From: Planctomycetota bacterium
GTDB taxonomy: Bacteria; Planctomycetota; PLA2; JAEUHO01
Assembly: GCA_029213105.1 (NCBI GenBank)
Contig: JARGNS010000051.1
Coordinates: forward strand, 1,946 to 7,622
Length of the DNA: 5,677 nucleotides
Direction: 5' to 3'
Shown one piece after another: positions 1 through 4,536 of this stretch (position 1 is its first letter; the number at the start of each line of letters is the position of its first letter). Made by a program: the position numbers and the translations under genes. The notes under the pieces were generated by a model. That model saw nothing but the letters and a program-made list of their open reading frames with translations, was not told the DNA's origin and did no database searches.

Positions 1-616
1 GGGGCAGGGGGCGATCCACGAGCAGCAGGGCCAGGGCACCGACGAGGGCGGCCCCGCCCGCGGCTCGCAGGCTCATGGCCTCGCCGGCGGAGCCCAGCAT
101 GACGAGGGCGCCGCCGACGCCCAGCAAGGCGCCGAAGGTGTCCAGGGCGTAGAGCGCACCCGTGCGCCGGGCGGCGTGGTCGAGGTCCATGACGCGGGCA
201 CGAACCAGCAGCGGGAACGCCCAGCCCAGGGCGATCGCCGCCGGCAGCACGAGGGGCGCGCCCAGCAGCAGGATCGGCCACAGGTCGCCCAGCAGGCTGC
301 CCGCGCCGTCGCCGGCCAGGGCCGCGTGCCAGCCACCGACCTGGGCGAGGTAGAGGGGCGAGAGCGCGATCCAGGTGCCGGCCAGCAGCAGGGCCAGGGC
401 GGCGCCACGGGCCGGGCGCTCGTGACGGGACGCGCCGGCGGAGCCACGCATCGCACCCAGGCCGAGCCCGAGCAGCATCAACCCGATGACGGCGGCGGCG
501 CTCTCATGCGGGGTGCCGACCCCGCGCCCGAGGCCGCGGATCCACAGCAACTCGGCCCCGAGCGAGGCGACGCCGACCAGGGCGGCGGCGAGCAGGACGA
601 GGGGGGCGGGCCCCAT
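1..616 (-). CDS. Spermidine-synthase-family membrane protein, N-terminal part (runs off left edge)
   Basis: A reading frame opens at the ATG at 616-614 and stays open to the left edge, giving 205 codons with no stop. The product is almost entirely hydrophobic. About six membrane segments are visible, roughly at residues 4-24, 38-56, 70-92, 107-138, 152-175 and 183-200. Two segments resemble the membrane half of fused MFS/spermidine-synthase-like proteins: GAELLWIRGLGRGVG near residue 20, and FPLLVRAR followed by RRTGALYALDTFGALLG near residues 136-166. In that family a Rossmann aminopropyltransferase-like domain usually follows the membrane part. Here it would lie beyond the edge, so its presence and activity cannot be judged. 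No strong Shine-Dalgarno precedes the ATG, and an in-frame GTG lies 18 bases upstream as an alternative start. The gene lies 66 bp downstream of the nucleotidyltransferase on the same strand and may share its transcript. Family assignment is fairly secure; substrate is unknown. Confidence 0.72.
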   Translation of the reverse strand, partial: MGPAPLVLLAAALVGVASLGAELLWIRGLGRGVGTPHESAAAVIGLMLLGLGLGAMRGSAGASRHERPARGAALALLLAGTWIALSPLYLAQVGGWHAALAGDGAGSLLGDLWPILLLGAPLVLPAAIALGWAFPLLVRARVMDLDHAARRTGALYALDTFGALLGVGGALVMLGSAGEAMSLRAAGGAALVGALALLLVDRPLP

Positions 617-682
617 GGTGCGATGGACTACCACGCACGACCAACGCGCTGCGGGGCCGCCAAGTCCCGGCTTTCCGGCGAT

Positions 683-1345
683 CTAGCGCAGGCGCGGCTT
701 CTTCTTCTGCTCGACCAGCTCCTCGACCCGCGCCCAGCGGGCACCGGGATCGAGGGCATGCTCGAGGTCTTCCGGCCGGTCGATGTCGAAGCAGATGTCC
801 GGCTCGGGCACGTTGAGGCGCACGGTGTCCTTCTGGTGCCGGAAGAGGATCTCGCGTGCTCCATTCGTGTCGCCGCGCAGGTGGAAGTCACGGCTGAGCT
901 CCTTGGCAAACAGGCCGGGGTGGCCGCCAAGCCCCTGGTAGGTGGGGATGACGATCTTGCAGTCGCGGGTCACGAAGGTGGTCACGATCTGATCGATGAT
1001 CTCGGGGGGCACGAACGGTACGTCGGCCGGCGCGATGAGGAAGTTGCGCTCGGCGGCCCAGGTGCAGTCGAGGCCGGCGCGGATGGACGTGATCATCCCC
1101 GCGCTGGGGTCGGGGTTCTCGACGATGTGCAGTTGGGGCGTGCGCAGGGGCTCGTAGAGCTCCGTCGCCCCCGGGCGGACGACCAGGATGATGTCCTGGA
1201 CGCGGGTGGCCTTGCGGTAGCCCCGCAGGGCGTGCTCGATGACCCGCTTCTTGCCGAGCATGGCCAGCAGCTTGTCCTTGCCCATCCGGGTGCTCTCTCC
1301 GGCAGCGAGCAGGATGGCCACGGGATCGGACTTGAGGGTCGACAT
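683..1345 (-). CDS. MobA/MocA-like nucleotidyltransferase (NTP_transf_3 family)
   Basis: This 220-residue protein has the hallmarks of the MobA-like NTP transferase fold, which transfers a nucleotide from CTP or GTP to a phosphorylated cofactor or sugar. The N-terminal nucleotide-binding loop LLAAGESTRMGKDK lies at residues 12-25. NPDPSAGM follows mid-protein, and PADVPF at 106-111 carries the likely metal-ligand Asp108. A GHPGLF motif has His142, and DIDRPEDL lies at 187-194. The GHP and D-I-D-x-P-E-D-L motifs are typical of the MocA (molybdopterin cytidylyltransferase)/PucB branch rather than sugar-1-phosphate transferases. Length is normal for the family. The start at 1345 was chosen because the homology begins a few residues in; the frame continues upstream without a better start and would overlap the divergent cupin. 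The C-terminus is a basic tail (EQKKKPRLR). No molybdoenzyme or cofactor gene is visible nearby, so the substrate remains open. The spermidine-synthase-like gene follows on the same strand. Confidence 0.85.
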   Translation of the reverse strand: MSTLKSDPVAILLAAGESTRMGKDKLLAMLGKKRVIEHALRGYRKATRVQDIILVVRPGATELYEPLRTPQLHIVENPDPSAGMITSIRAGLDCTWAAERNFLIAPADVPFVPPEIIDQIVTTFVTRDCKIVIPTYQGLGGHPGLFAKELSRDFHLRGDTNGAREILFRHQKDTVRLNVPEPDICFDIDRPEDLEHALDPGARWARVEELVEQKKKPRLR

Positions 1346-1396
1346 GCCCTGATCGTAGACGAAGATGCGCGCCGACCGCAGGACGAGGAGCCATCC
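1346..1396. promoter_or_regulatory. Compact divergent gap between nucleotidyltransferase and cupin genes
   Basis: Only 51 bp separate two divergently oriented start codons, so promoters for both directions must lie here or reach into the opposing coding sequence. For the cupin, a clear Shine-Dalgarno GAGGAG sits at 1385-1390, six bases before its ATG. For the nucleotidyltransferase, the minus strand carries TACGAT at 1357-1352, a partial match to a -10 box, only six bases from the ATG. If it is used, that transcript would be nearly leaderless. No matching -35 hexamer is evident. The location is a good inference; the individual promoter elements are weak. Confidence 0.35.
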
Positions 1397-1729
1397 ATGG
1401 AACGCGTGCGCGACACGAACGCCATCACCGCTGGGCGCGAGGAGAAGCTCGCGAAGCACGGGCTCTTCGAGACCCCGAACTTCTTCGCCGATGTCTACGT
1501 CCTGCGCCCGGGGCAGGCCCAGGCCGTCCACACCCACGGGGGCGAGGACAAGTGCTACCACGTGCTCTCCGGCCGGGGCCGCATCACGTCCGGGGACGAG
1601 GTGGTCGAGGCCGGCCCCGGCACGATCGTCTGGTGCCCGGCGGGCGCCCCCCATGGGGTCGAGAACCCCGAGGGCGGCGAGGATCTGCGCCTGCTCGTCT
1701 TCATGGCCCCGCATCCGCGCCTGGCCTAG
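1397..1729 (+). CDS. Small single-domain cupin protein
   Basis: This 110-residue protein is one conserved beta-barrel cupin domain. Motif 1 is HTHGGEDKCYHVLSG, giving two metal-ligand histidines and an acidic residue. It resembles the sub-group with an H-x-H...DK-x-Y-x-VL-x-G pattern, in which the spacing to the acidic residue is one off the classic consensus. Motif 2, GTIVWCPAGAPHGVEN, fits the classic G(X)5PXG(X)2H(X)3N pattern exactly and supplies the third histidine. A mononuclear metal site is therefore expected, but the substrate cannot be read from the sequence; enzymes, sugar or small-molecule binders and regulators all use this fold. The start at 1397 follows GAGGAG by six bases. The frame is open far upstream, but that stretch lies antisense to two better-supported genes. 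A hairpin begins three bases after the stop. It is divergent from the nucleotidyltransferase. Confidence 0.85.
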   Translation: MERVRDTNAITAGREEKLAKHGLFETPNFFADVYVLRPGQAQAVHTHGGEDKCYHVLSGRGRITSGDEVVEAGPGTIVWCPAGAPHGVENPEGGEDLRLLVFMAPHPRLA

Positions 1730-1731
1730 GG

Positions 1732-1765
1732 CCCGGAGGCCCGGCCCGCGCTCCCGGCCTTCGGG
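1732..1765 (+). terminator. Hairpin directly after the cupin stop, possible terminator
   Basis: CCCGGAGGCC (1732-1741) pairs with GGCCTTCGGG (1756-1765) over ten base pairs, including one G-U, around a 14-base loop. It begins three bases after the cupin stop codon, as a terminator would. The sequence after it is G-rich with no T-run, so it would act, if at all, as a weak or factor-assisted terminator or as a 3'-end stabiliser. Confidence 0.4.
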
Positions 1766-1783
1766 GGGCAGGGACTGGCCGGA

Positions 1784-1842
1784 TCGGTATCCTGGGCGCC
1801 CCTGACCGAAGCGGGCCGACGCCCGCGCTGTGGAGGTTGACG
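1784..1842 (+). promoter_or_regulatory. Hairpin-rich leader and ribosome binding site of elbB
   Basis: The bases upstream of elbB hold a perfect six-pair hairpin, GCGGGC (1811-1816) with GCCCGC (1821-1826) around a CGAC loop. It ends five bases before a strong Shine-Dalgarno GGAGGT (1832-1837), which is itself five bases from the ATG. Upstream, TCGGT (1784-1788) can pair with ACCGA (1805-1809) around the palindrome GGGCGCCC (1794-1801). TATCCT at 1788-1793 is a possible -10 box, without a recognisable -35. The structures are directly visible; a promoter or translational control function is inferred. Confidence 0.35.
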
Positions 1843-2517
1843 ATGCGTGTTGGCGTGATCCTGAGCGGCTGCGGATTCCAGGACGGTGCGGAGATCCACG
1901 AGAGCGTCCTGACGCTGCTCGCGTTGAGCCGCGCCGGGGCCGAGGCCGTCTGCTTCGCGCCGGACATCGACCAGGCCAAGGTGGTGAACCACCTCACGGG
2001 GGACGAGACGGGCGAGACGCGCAACGTCCTCCAGGAGAGCGCGCGCATTGCCCGCGGCGCCATCCAGGACGTCGCGTCGGCCAACGCCGAGGAACTCGAC
2101 GCCCTCATCCTGCCCGGCGGCTTCGGCGCCGCGCTGAACCTCTCGAACTTCGCCGTTGCCGGACCCGACTCCGACGTCGACGCGGGTGTGGCGGCCCTGG
2201 TGCGCGCCATGCACGCGGCCAAGAAGCCCATCGGCGCCATCTGCATCGCGCCGGCCGTCATCGCGCGGGTGCTTGGCGACGATGGGGCGCCGACGCTCAC
2301 GATCGGCAACGACGAGGGCACCGCCGGAGCGCTCGAGGCGTGCGGGGCAACCCACGAGAGCTGCCCGGTCGACGCCTTCGTCGTCGACCTCGACGCTCGC
2401 ATCGTCAGCACGCCGGCCTACAAGCTCGGCCCCGAAATCAAGGACGTCGCCGCAGGCATCGAACGCTGCGTCGCCGAGGTCCTCACGCTTGCGCAGCCGG
2501 CCACGGCCGGCGCCTAG
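1843..2517 (+). CDS. elbB: ElbB, DJ-1/PfpI-family glyoxalase-like protein
   Basis: The 224-residue product matches ElbB (also called isoprenoid biosynthesis protein/SCRP-27A) along its whole length. It opens with VGVILSGCGFQDGAEIHESVLTL, which is almost the E. coli form, and contains FAPD near residue 38, NHLTG-x4-ETRNVL near 49-62, PGGFGAALNLSNFA beginning at Pro91, and CPVD...VSTPAY near the C-terminus. The fold is that of class I amidotransferase-like/DJ-1 proteins. Cys134 in the GAICIAPA segment occupies the nucleophile-elbow position of the family. E. coli ElbB has been reported to have weak glyoxalase activity and was linked genetically to isoprenoid synthesis, but its physiological role is unsettled. 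The start follows GGAGGT by five bases. The stop lies 12 bp before the mrp start and its bases form part of the mrp Shine-Dalgarno, so the two genes are very probably one transcript with coupled translation. Confidence 0.93.
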   Translation: MRVGVILSGCGFQDGAEIHESVLTLLALSRAGAEAVCFAPDIDQAKVVNHLTGDETGETRNVLQESARIARGAIQDVASANAEELDALILPGGFGAALNLSNFAVAGPDSDVDAGVAALVRAMHAAKKPIGAICIAPAVIARVLGDDGAPTLTIGNDEGTAGALEACGATHESCPVDAFVVDLDARIVSTPAYKLGPEIKDVAAGIERCVAEVLTLAQPATAGA

Positions 2518-2529
2518 GAGAATCCCACG

Positions 2530-3390
2530 ATGGCCCATTCCCACGATCACGGCGGCGCGCCCCAGCCTGCCGCGAACCCCCTGCCCGGCGTCAAGCACAT
2601 CATCGCCGTCGGCGCCGGCAAGGGAGGCGTTGGCAAGTCCACCGTCGCCGTCAACCTCGCCCTGGCGCTGAAGGCCAAGGGCCACTCGGTCGGCCTGATG
2701 GACGCGGACCTCTACGGCCCGTCGATCCCGAAGATGCTCGACAACAGCGACCAGGTCACGGGCACCGGGCCCAATACCGTGCATCCGAACGAGGCCTACG
2801 GCCTCAAGCTGATGTCGATGGGCTTCCTGCTCGACCCCGAGAAGCCGATGATCGTGCGCGGCCCGATCGTGCACACGGTGGTGAAGCAGTTCCTCAACGA
2901 CGTGCAGTGGGGCGAGCTCGACTACCTCATCGTCGACCTGCCCCCGGGCACCGGCGATGTCGCGCTCAGCCTGGCGCAGTCGTGCCCGCTGACCGGTGCG
3001 GTCGTCGTCTCGACGCCGCAGGACGTCGCGCTGATCGACGTGCAGAAGGCCGTCTCGATGTTCCGCACGCTGAACGTGCCGGTCGTCGGGCTCGTCGAGA
3101 ACATGAGCTGGTACGAGTGCCCGAGCTGCCAGACCCGTGACGAGATCTTCGGCCACGGCGGTGCCGAGGCCTGGGCCGCAGCCGAGAAGATCTCCTTCCT
3201 CGGCGGCGTGCCCCTGCACGCCTCGGTCGCCGTGGGCGGCGACGAGGGCAAGCCGGCTCTCGAGGACGACCGCACGCCGGAGCACGTCCGGGCCGCGTTC
3301 GCCGCGTTGGCCGAGGGCCTCGGTGCGCAGATGGAGGAGCTGTCCAAGCTCCCGCAGCAGCCCCTCATCCAGATCGAGGGTCTCTCGTAG
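2530..3390 (+). CDS. mrp: Mrp/ApbC (NBP35-like) iron-sulfur cluster carrier ATPase
   Basis: This 286-residue cytosolic P-loop ATPase belongs to the Mrp/NBP35 family, which binds a labile Fe-S cluster and hands it to apo-proteins. The deviant Walker A GKGGVGKST is at residues 30-38, DADLYGPSIPKML at 58-70, an RGPIV segment in mid-protein, Walker B DYLIVDLPPGTGD around 131-143 with Asp136, and STPQDVAL in the adenine/switch region. The CPSC pair (Cys197 and Cys200), after ENMSWYEC, is the canonical C-x-x-C that bridges a cluster between two subunits. Unlike E. coli-type Mrp there is no long N-terminal extension, nor a DUF59/MIP18 domain; only a 22-residue tail starting MAHSHDHGG, which is histidine-rich and could bind metal (inference). 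The start is fixed by AGGAGA at 2516-2521, eight bases upstream and overlapping the elbB stop. A cluster of inverted repeats begins 10 bp after the stop. Confidence 0.93.
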   Translation: MAHSHDHGGAPQPAANPLPGVKHIIAVGAGKGGVGKSTVAVNLALALKAKGHSVGLMDADLYGPSIPKMLDNSDQVTGTGPNTVHPNEAYGLKLMSMGFLLDPEKPMIVRGPIVHTVVKQFLNDVQWGELDYLIVDLPPGTGDVALSLAQSCPLTGAVVVSTPQDVALIDVQKAVSMFRTLNVPVVGLVENMSWYECPSCQTRDEIFGHGGAEAWAAAEKISFLGGVPLHASVAVGGDEGKPALEDDRTPEHVRAAFAALAEGLGAQMEELSKLPQQPLIQIEGLS

Positions 3391-3400
3391 AGACCGCCGG

Positions 3401-3454
3401 GTGTCCGCCCCTGCGAGGGGGTGGTGCCCGAAGCCGAGGTTCGCGGGCGGACAC
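3401..3454 (-). repeat. Truncated third repeat copy and hairpin after mrp
   Basis: GTGTCCGCCC (3401-3410) is exactly complementary to GGGCGGACAC (3445-3454), and the pairing continues with GCGA (3413-3416) against TCGC (3441-3444) after a two-base bulge. The result is a 14-bp stem beginning 10 bp after the mrp stop. Read on the minus strand, 3417-3401 is TCGCAGGGGCGGACA, matching the head TCGTAGGGGCGGTCC of the full elements at 12 of 15 positions. It therefore looks like the head of a third, truncated copy in the same orientation as the 3442-3492 copy. As a hairpin it may also serve as the mrp 3' end, but there is no T-run. Confidence 0.6.
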
Positions 3455-3492
3455 ACGCTCGCCCTGCGGGCTTCGCTGGACCGCCCCTACGA
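3442..3492 (-). repeat. REP-like palindromic element, copy 1 (minus orientation)
   Basis: This is a 51-bp element that, read on the minus strand, starts TCGTAGGGGCGGTCCAGC and ends GTGTGTCCGCCCGCG. Its own ends can pair (GGGCGG with CCGCCC), and an inner GCCC-TGC-GGGC hairpin lies at 3461-3471, making it a stem-loop preceded by a GTAG tetranucleotide (CTAC on the plus strand, 3487-3490). A GTAG or similar tetranucleotide just 5' of a GC-rich hairpin is the known architecture of REP sequences mobilised by RAYT (TnpA-REP) proteins. The flanking 17 and 18 bp match the inverted copy at 3542-3589 perfectly; the 16-base middle does not. Confidence 0.65.
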
Positions 3493-3541
3493 GGAGATGC
3501 CTGCCCCGCAGGCAGCACGCGGGCAGCGCCACGCTGGGCAT
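3493..3541 (+). other. Spacer between repeat copies, with two small hairpins
   Basis: The 49 bp between the two inverted elements contain TGCCTGC (3498-3504) and GCAGGCA (3508-3514), a perfect seven-pair stem with a CCC loop. They also contain CAGCG (3524-3528) with CGCTG (3532-3536), a five-pair stem with a CCA loop. No reading frame of note lies inside. In a folded transcript or extruded DNA the spacer would form the tip of the long inverted repeat. Confidence 0.55.
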
Positions 3542-3589
3542 TCGTAGGGGCGGTCCAGCCGGCGCTGCGCCGGCGTGTGTCCGCCCGCG
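3542..3589 (+). repeat. REP-like palindromic element, copy 2 (plus orientation)
   Basis: This 48-bp element starts TCGTAGGGGCGGTCCAGC and ends GTGTGTCCGCCCGCG, with the GTAG tetranucleotide at 3544-3547. GGGCGG can pair with CCGCCC near its two ends. Its middle is a perfect seven-pair hairpin, GCCGGCG (3558-3564) and CGCCGGC (3568-3574) around CTG. It is the inverted partner of the 3442-3492 copy: 3542-3559 complements 3475-3492 over 18 bp and 3573-3589 complements 3442-3458 over 17 bp. The central 13 bases differ from those of copy 1 but keep hairpin-forming ability. The two GTAG heads face each other, as in a BIME-type pair. Confidence 0.65.
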
Positions 3590-3648
3590 TGGGTTGGTGC
3601 GGCACGGCGTTCCCACGCATCCGTGAAACCGCGCGCTGCAGGCGCGGT
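3587..3648 (+). other. Two hairpins upstream of the coiled-coil gene
   Basis: GCGTGGG (3587-3593) pairs with CCCACGC (3612-3618) over seven base pairs with an 18-base loop, and overlaps the last bases of repeat copy 2. ACCGCGC (3628-3634) pairs with GCGCGGT (3642-3648) over seven base pairs, with a seven-base loop containing the palindrome CTGCAG. The second ends 20 bp before the Shine-Dalgarno at 3668-3673. No T-run follows either. They may be part of the 5' leader of the next gene or remnants of repeats; their role is unknown. Confidence 0.4.
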
Positions 3649-3680
3649 ATGACCGGGCAGCCCACATGGGAGGCCCCAGC

Positions 3681-4478
3681 ATGAAGCTCACGACACTCGT
3701 CTCGCTCCTCGCGCTCGGCACCGCCGTCGGCGCCGGCGCGTTCCTCTACCAGCAGAACACCGACCTCAAGGACCGCCTCGCGGCCCTGGAGACGGTGGCG
3801 GGCACGGCCGACCCCGCAGGCGGCGACCCCGCGGCGCCTGGACCGGGCCTCCAGGGCGCCTCCGCGCGTCGCGAGATGGCGGAGCTCAAGGGCACCACCA
3901 ACGCGCTCATGGCGCGCATGGAGACCGTCGAGGCGAACGCCAAGGCTGCGGCCGCGAGCCGCGCCGACGGCCCCGCCCTCGACGCGGGGGCCCTCGCCTC
4001 GAAGCCGGGCTTCGGCGAGGCCGTACGCGATGTCGTGCTCGACATGGCGAAGAACGACGTCGACTTCCGCTCGCGCCTCGGCAACACCGACCGCACGAAG
4101 ATCCCCAAGAACGCGCCGTTCACCCGGGTCGCCGAGACCCTGCAGCTCGACGCCTCGCAGGAGGCCGCGATGGGCAAGGACCTCCAGGAGATCCAGGGTG
4201 AGCTGTTCGCCTTGCTCGCCGAGGAGCGCGACGACGGCGTCGTGCCGATGGAGCTGATTGCGAAGGCCGAGGAGATGAAGGAGGGGGACCCGCGCCGCGG
4301 CGAGCTCTTCATCAAGCTCTTCACGCTCAAGATCCCCGGTGGCGACGAGACCTACATGCAGCGCGCGATCGGCTTGACGCAGACCTTCCGCAAGAAGGCC
4401 GACAAGTACCTGCGCACGCAGCAGAAGGAGATCCTGAACTCGGTCGAGATCGACTGGTTCTCGATCAAGTTCGACTGA
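3681..4478 (+). CDS. Membrane-anchored coiled-coil protein of unknown function
   Basis: I do not recognise a named family for this 265-residue protein. Residues 4-22 form a hydrophobic N-terminal segment after MK, an uncleaved signal anchor or signal peptide, which places the rest outside the cytoplasmic membrane. A short helix (24-39) has heptad-like leucines. A flexible Ala/Gly/Pro/Asp linker follows at 40-62, then a second charged helix (63-95) predicted as coiled coil. A mostly helical domain runs from about 104 to the end, with an L-x-L-D-x-x-Q motif at 154-160 that recalls the LTxxQ repeats of Spy/CpxP-type periplasmic proteins; that similarity is only suggestive. There are no cysteines, so no lipobox or disulfide. 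The start at 3681 was chosen over an in-frame ATG at 3666 because GGGAGG lies at 3668-3673, seven bases ahead, and the signal segment begins directly. It is convergent with the P5C dehydrogenase gene. Confidence 0.8.
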   Translation: MKLTTLVSLLALGTAVGAGAFLYQQNTDLKDRLAALETVAGTADPAGGDPAAPGPGLQGASARREMAELKGTTNALMARMETVEANAKAAAASRADGPALDAGALASKPGFGEAVRDVVLDMAKNDVDFRSRLGNTDRTKIPKNAPFTRVAETLQLDASQEAAMGKDLQEIQGELFALLAEERDDGVVPMELIAKAEEMKEGDPRRGELFIKLFTLKIPGGDETYMQRAIGLTQTFRKKADKYLRTQQKEILNSVEIDWFSIKFD

Positions 4479-4497
4479 TCCGCGAGCGGCCGAGCCG

Positions 4498-4528
4498 GTC
4501 TTGCTCTGGGCGTAGCCCGGAGCAAGGC
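4498..4528. terminator. Hairpin between convergent genes, probable bidirectional terminator
   Basis: CTTGCTC (4500-4506) pairs with GAGCAAG (4520-4526), continuing inward through a T-G pair to GGGC (4508-4511) with GCCC (4515-4518) around a GTA loop. Two more outer pairs (one G-U) extend it to 4498 and 4528. The resulting 14-pair stem with a three-base loop lies in the 58-bp gap between two converging stop codons. There is no T-run on either side, so it is a non-canonical intrinsic terminator, as is frequent in high-GC genomes. Confidence 0.7.
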
Positions 4529-4536
4529 AACGCGCC

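Larger units (their letters stand above)
3391..3680. other. 290-bp non-coding stretch of stacked hairpins and repeats
   Basis: No credible gene lies here. Open frames cross it on both strands, but none shows family motifs or a good ribosome site other than that of the next gene. The stretch consists of a truncated repeat copy, two full inverted copies, hairpins in the spacer between them, and two further hairpins before the Shine-Dalgarno of the downstream gene; each is described separately. It must also hold the end of the elbB-mrp transcript and the promoter of the 3681 gene, neither of which I can place with confidence. Confidence 0.8.

Noticed and set aside
683..1714. Longer nucleotidyltransferase with a 120-residue N-terminal extension
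   Set aside because: The extension is antisense to the cupin and carries no motif. The NTP-transferase fold begins right after the ATG at 1345.
176..1729. A 517-codon plus-strand open frame ending at the cupin stop
   Set aside because: Its first 1.2 kb runs antisense to the nucleotidyltransferase and the spermidine-synthase-like gene, both of which show family motifs. The upstream translation is rich in Arg, Gly, Ala and Gln without motifs; only the part from 1397 is cupin. Stop-free antisense frames are expected at this GC content.
1830..3140. Long plus-strand frame overlapping elbB and mrp in another phase
   Set aside because: The translation is Arg/Pro-rich with no motifs and conflicts with two well-supported genes.
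1726..3456. A 576-codon minus-strand open frame
   Set aside because: It is antisense to both elbB and mrp, which match their families end to end. Its translation is dominated by Arg, Ala, Gly, Asp, Val and Leu, typical of the reverse complement of a GC-rich coding region.
3401..3589. CRISPR array
   Set aside because: The repeats are inverted and palindromic, only two to three copies, with no regular unique spacers and no cas genes.
3442..3589. Insertion sequence or integron attachment site
   Set aside because: No transposase or integrase gene is present and there is no evident target duplication around the block. attC-like core sites were not recognisable. A non-coding REP-type repeat fits better.
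3666..3680. ATG at 3666 as start of the coiled-coil protein
   Set aside because: The Shine-Dalgarno GGGAGG at 3668-3673 lies inside this extension and is well placed for the ATG at 3681, which also starts a normal signal segment.
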